In this document: piece after piece, positions 63,960 through 64,000 of the stretch
Layout of the letters: each line of letters opens with the position of its first letter
Numbering within the stretch: the first letter of the stretch is position 1
Assembly: GCF_022601675.1 (NCBI RefSeq)
Contig: NZ_JAKVIL010000005.1
Span: 248,001 to 312,000 of the forward strand
Reading direction: 5' to 3'
Origin: Ancylobacter gelatini
GTDB taxonomy: Bacteria; Pseudomonadota; Alphaproteobacteria; Rhizobiales; Xanthobacteraceae
Length of the DNA stretch: 64,000 nucleotides
The notes under the pieces: generated by a model
The model's database searches: none
Told to the model about the DNA's origin: nothing
The model's input: only the letters and a program-made list of their open reading frames with translations
Position numbers and translations under genes: made by a program

Positions 63960-64000
63960 GGCGGGGATTCCATCGCGATGGTGGCGGCAGCCCCTGCGGG

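Overview
This 64 kb window is high-GC chromosomal DNA from an alphaproteobacterium. The gene order (phoU-phoB; regB-regA; murJ-trpS-uspA; nifU-like-tsaB-rimI-Fur/Mur-plsC-miaB-phoH-ybeY-corC-lnt-xre-metK-trmB; ribF-ileS-lspA; paired M16 peptidases; glcD-glcE-glcF) is the conserved housekeeping arrangement of Hyphomicrobiales (Rhizobiales). The flavour is that of Xanthobacteraceae (Ancylobacter/Starkeya/Xanthobacter), but the genus is an inference from synteny and base composition only. I see no tRNA or rRNA gene, CRISPR array, insertion sequence, integrase or prophage.

Layout. 1-1 kb: end of phoU and phoB (phosphate response). 1.1-4.3 kb: a divergent SDR/LysR pair and an intracellular PHB depolymerase. 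4.6-6.7 kb: the RegB/RegA redox two-component system. 6.7-7.7 kb: one low-GC gene for a two-TM, beta-rich membrane protein that does not match its surroundings. 7.7-16.6 kb: adenosine kinase, lipid II flippase MurJ, TrpS, UspA, CobC, a NifU-like Fe-S scaffold, TsaB, RimI, Fur/Mur and PlsC. 16.8-25.4 kb: MiaB, PhoH, YbeY, CorC, Lnt, an XRE regulator, MetK and TrmB. 25.5-31.9 kb: small membrane proteins, a large exported TPR protein, DoxX, MFS and an L,D-transpeptidase lipoprotein. 31.9-34.5 kb: a tight minus-strand operon ygfZ-tag-HD hydrolase-phosphatase. 34.6-42.5 kb: a Crp/Fnr regulator facing a HisKA_2 kinase, a dihydroorotase-like protein, TruA, DNA polymerase I and Ohr. 42.6-48.3 kb: HAD hydrolase, RibF, IleS, LspA. 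48.4-56.1 kb: exported proteins, the M16 pair, DUF3422. 56.4-62.1 kb: glycolate oxidase glcDEF with an 8-oxoguanine-deaminase-like gene inserted after glcD. 62.3-64 kb: asparaginase and a histidine phosphatase.

Most of the window is core machinery: tRNA modification (MiaB, TsaB, TruA, TrmB), rRNA maturation (YbeY), envelope biogenesis (MurJ, PlsC, Lnt, LspA, L,D-transpeptidase) and redox, carbon-storage and phosphate control. The points most worth a second look are: the orphan low-GC 2TM/beta gene at 6.8 kb; two microduplications that copy stop codons (phoB and pyrC-like); a strong terminator hairpin only 18 bases before the XRE gene and a three-copy complementary leader before metK; the deaminase inside glc; a PhaR-type site before phaZ; and a dihydroorotase with Gln in place of the first metal-binding His. 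Nothing here is clearly a complete undescribed system. The 6.8 kb gene is the best lead.
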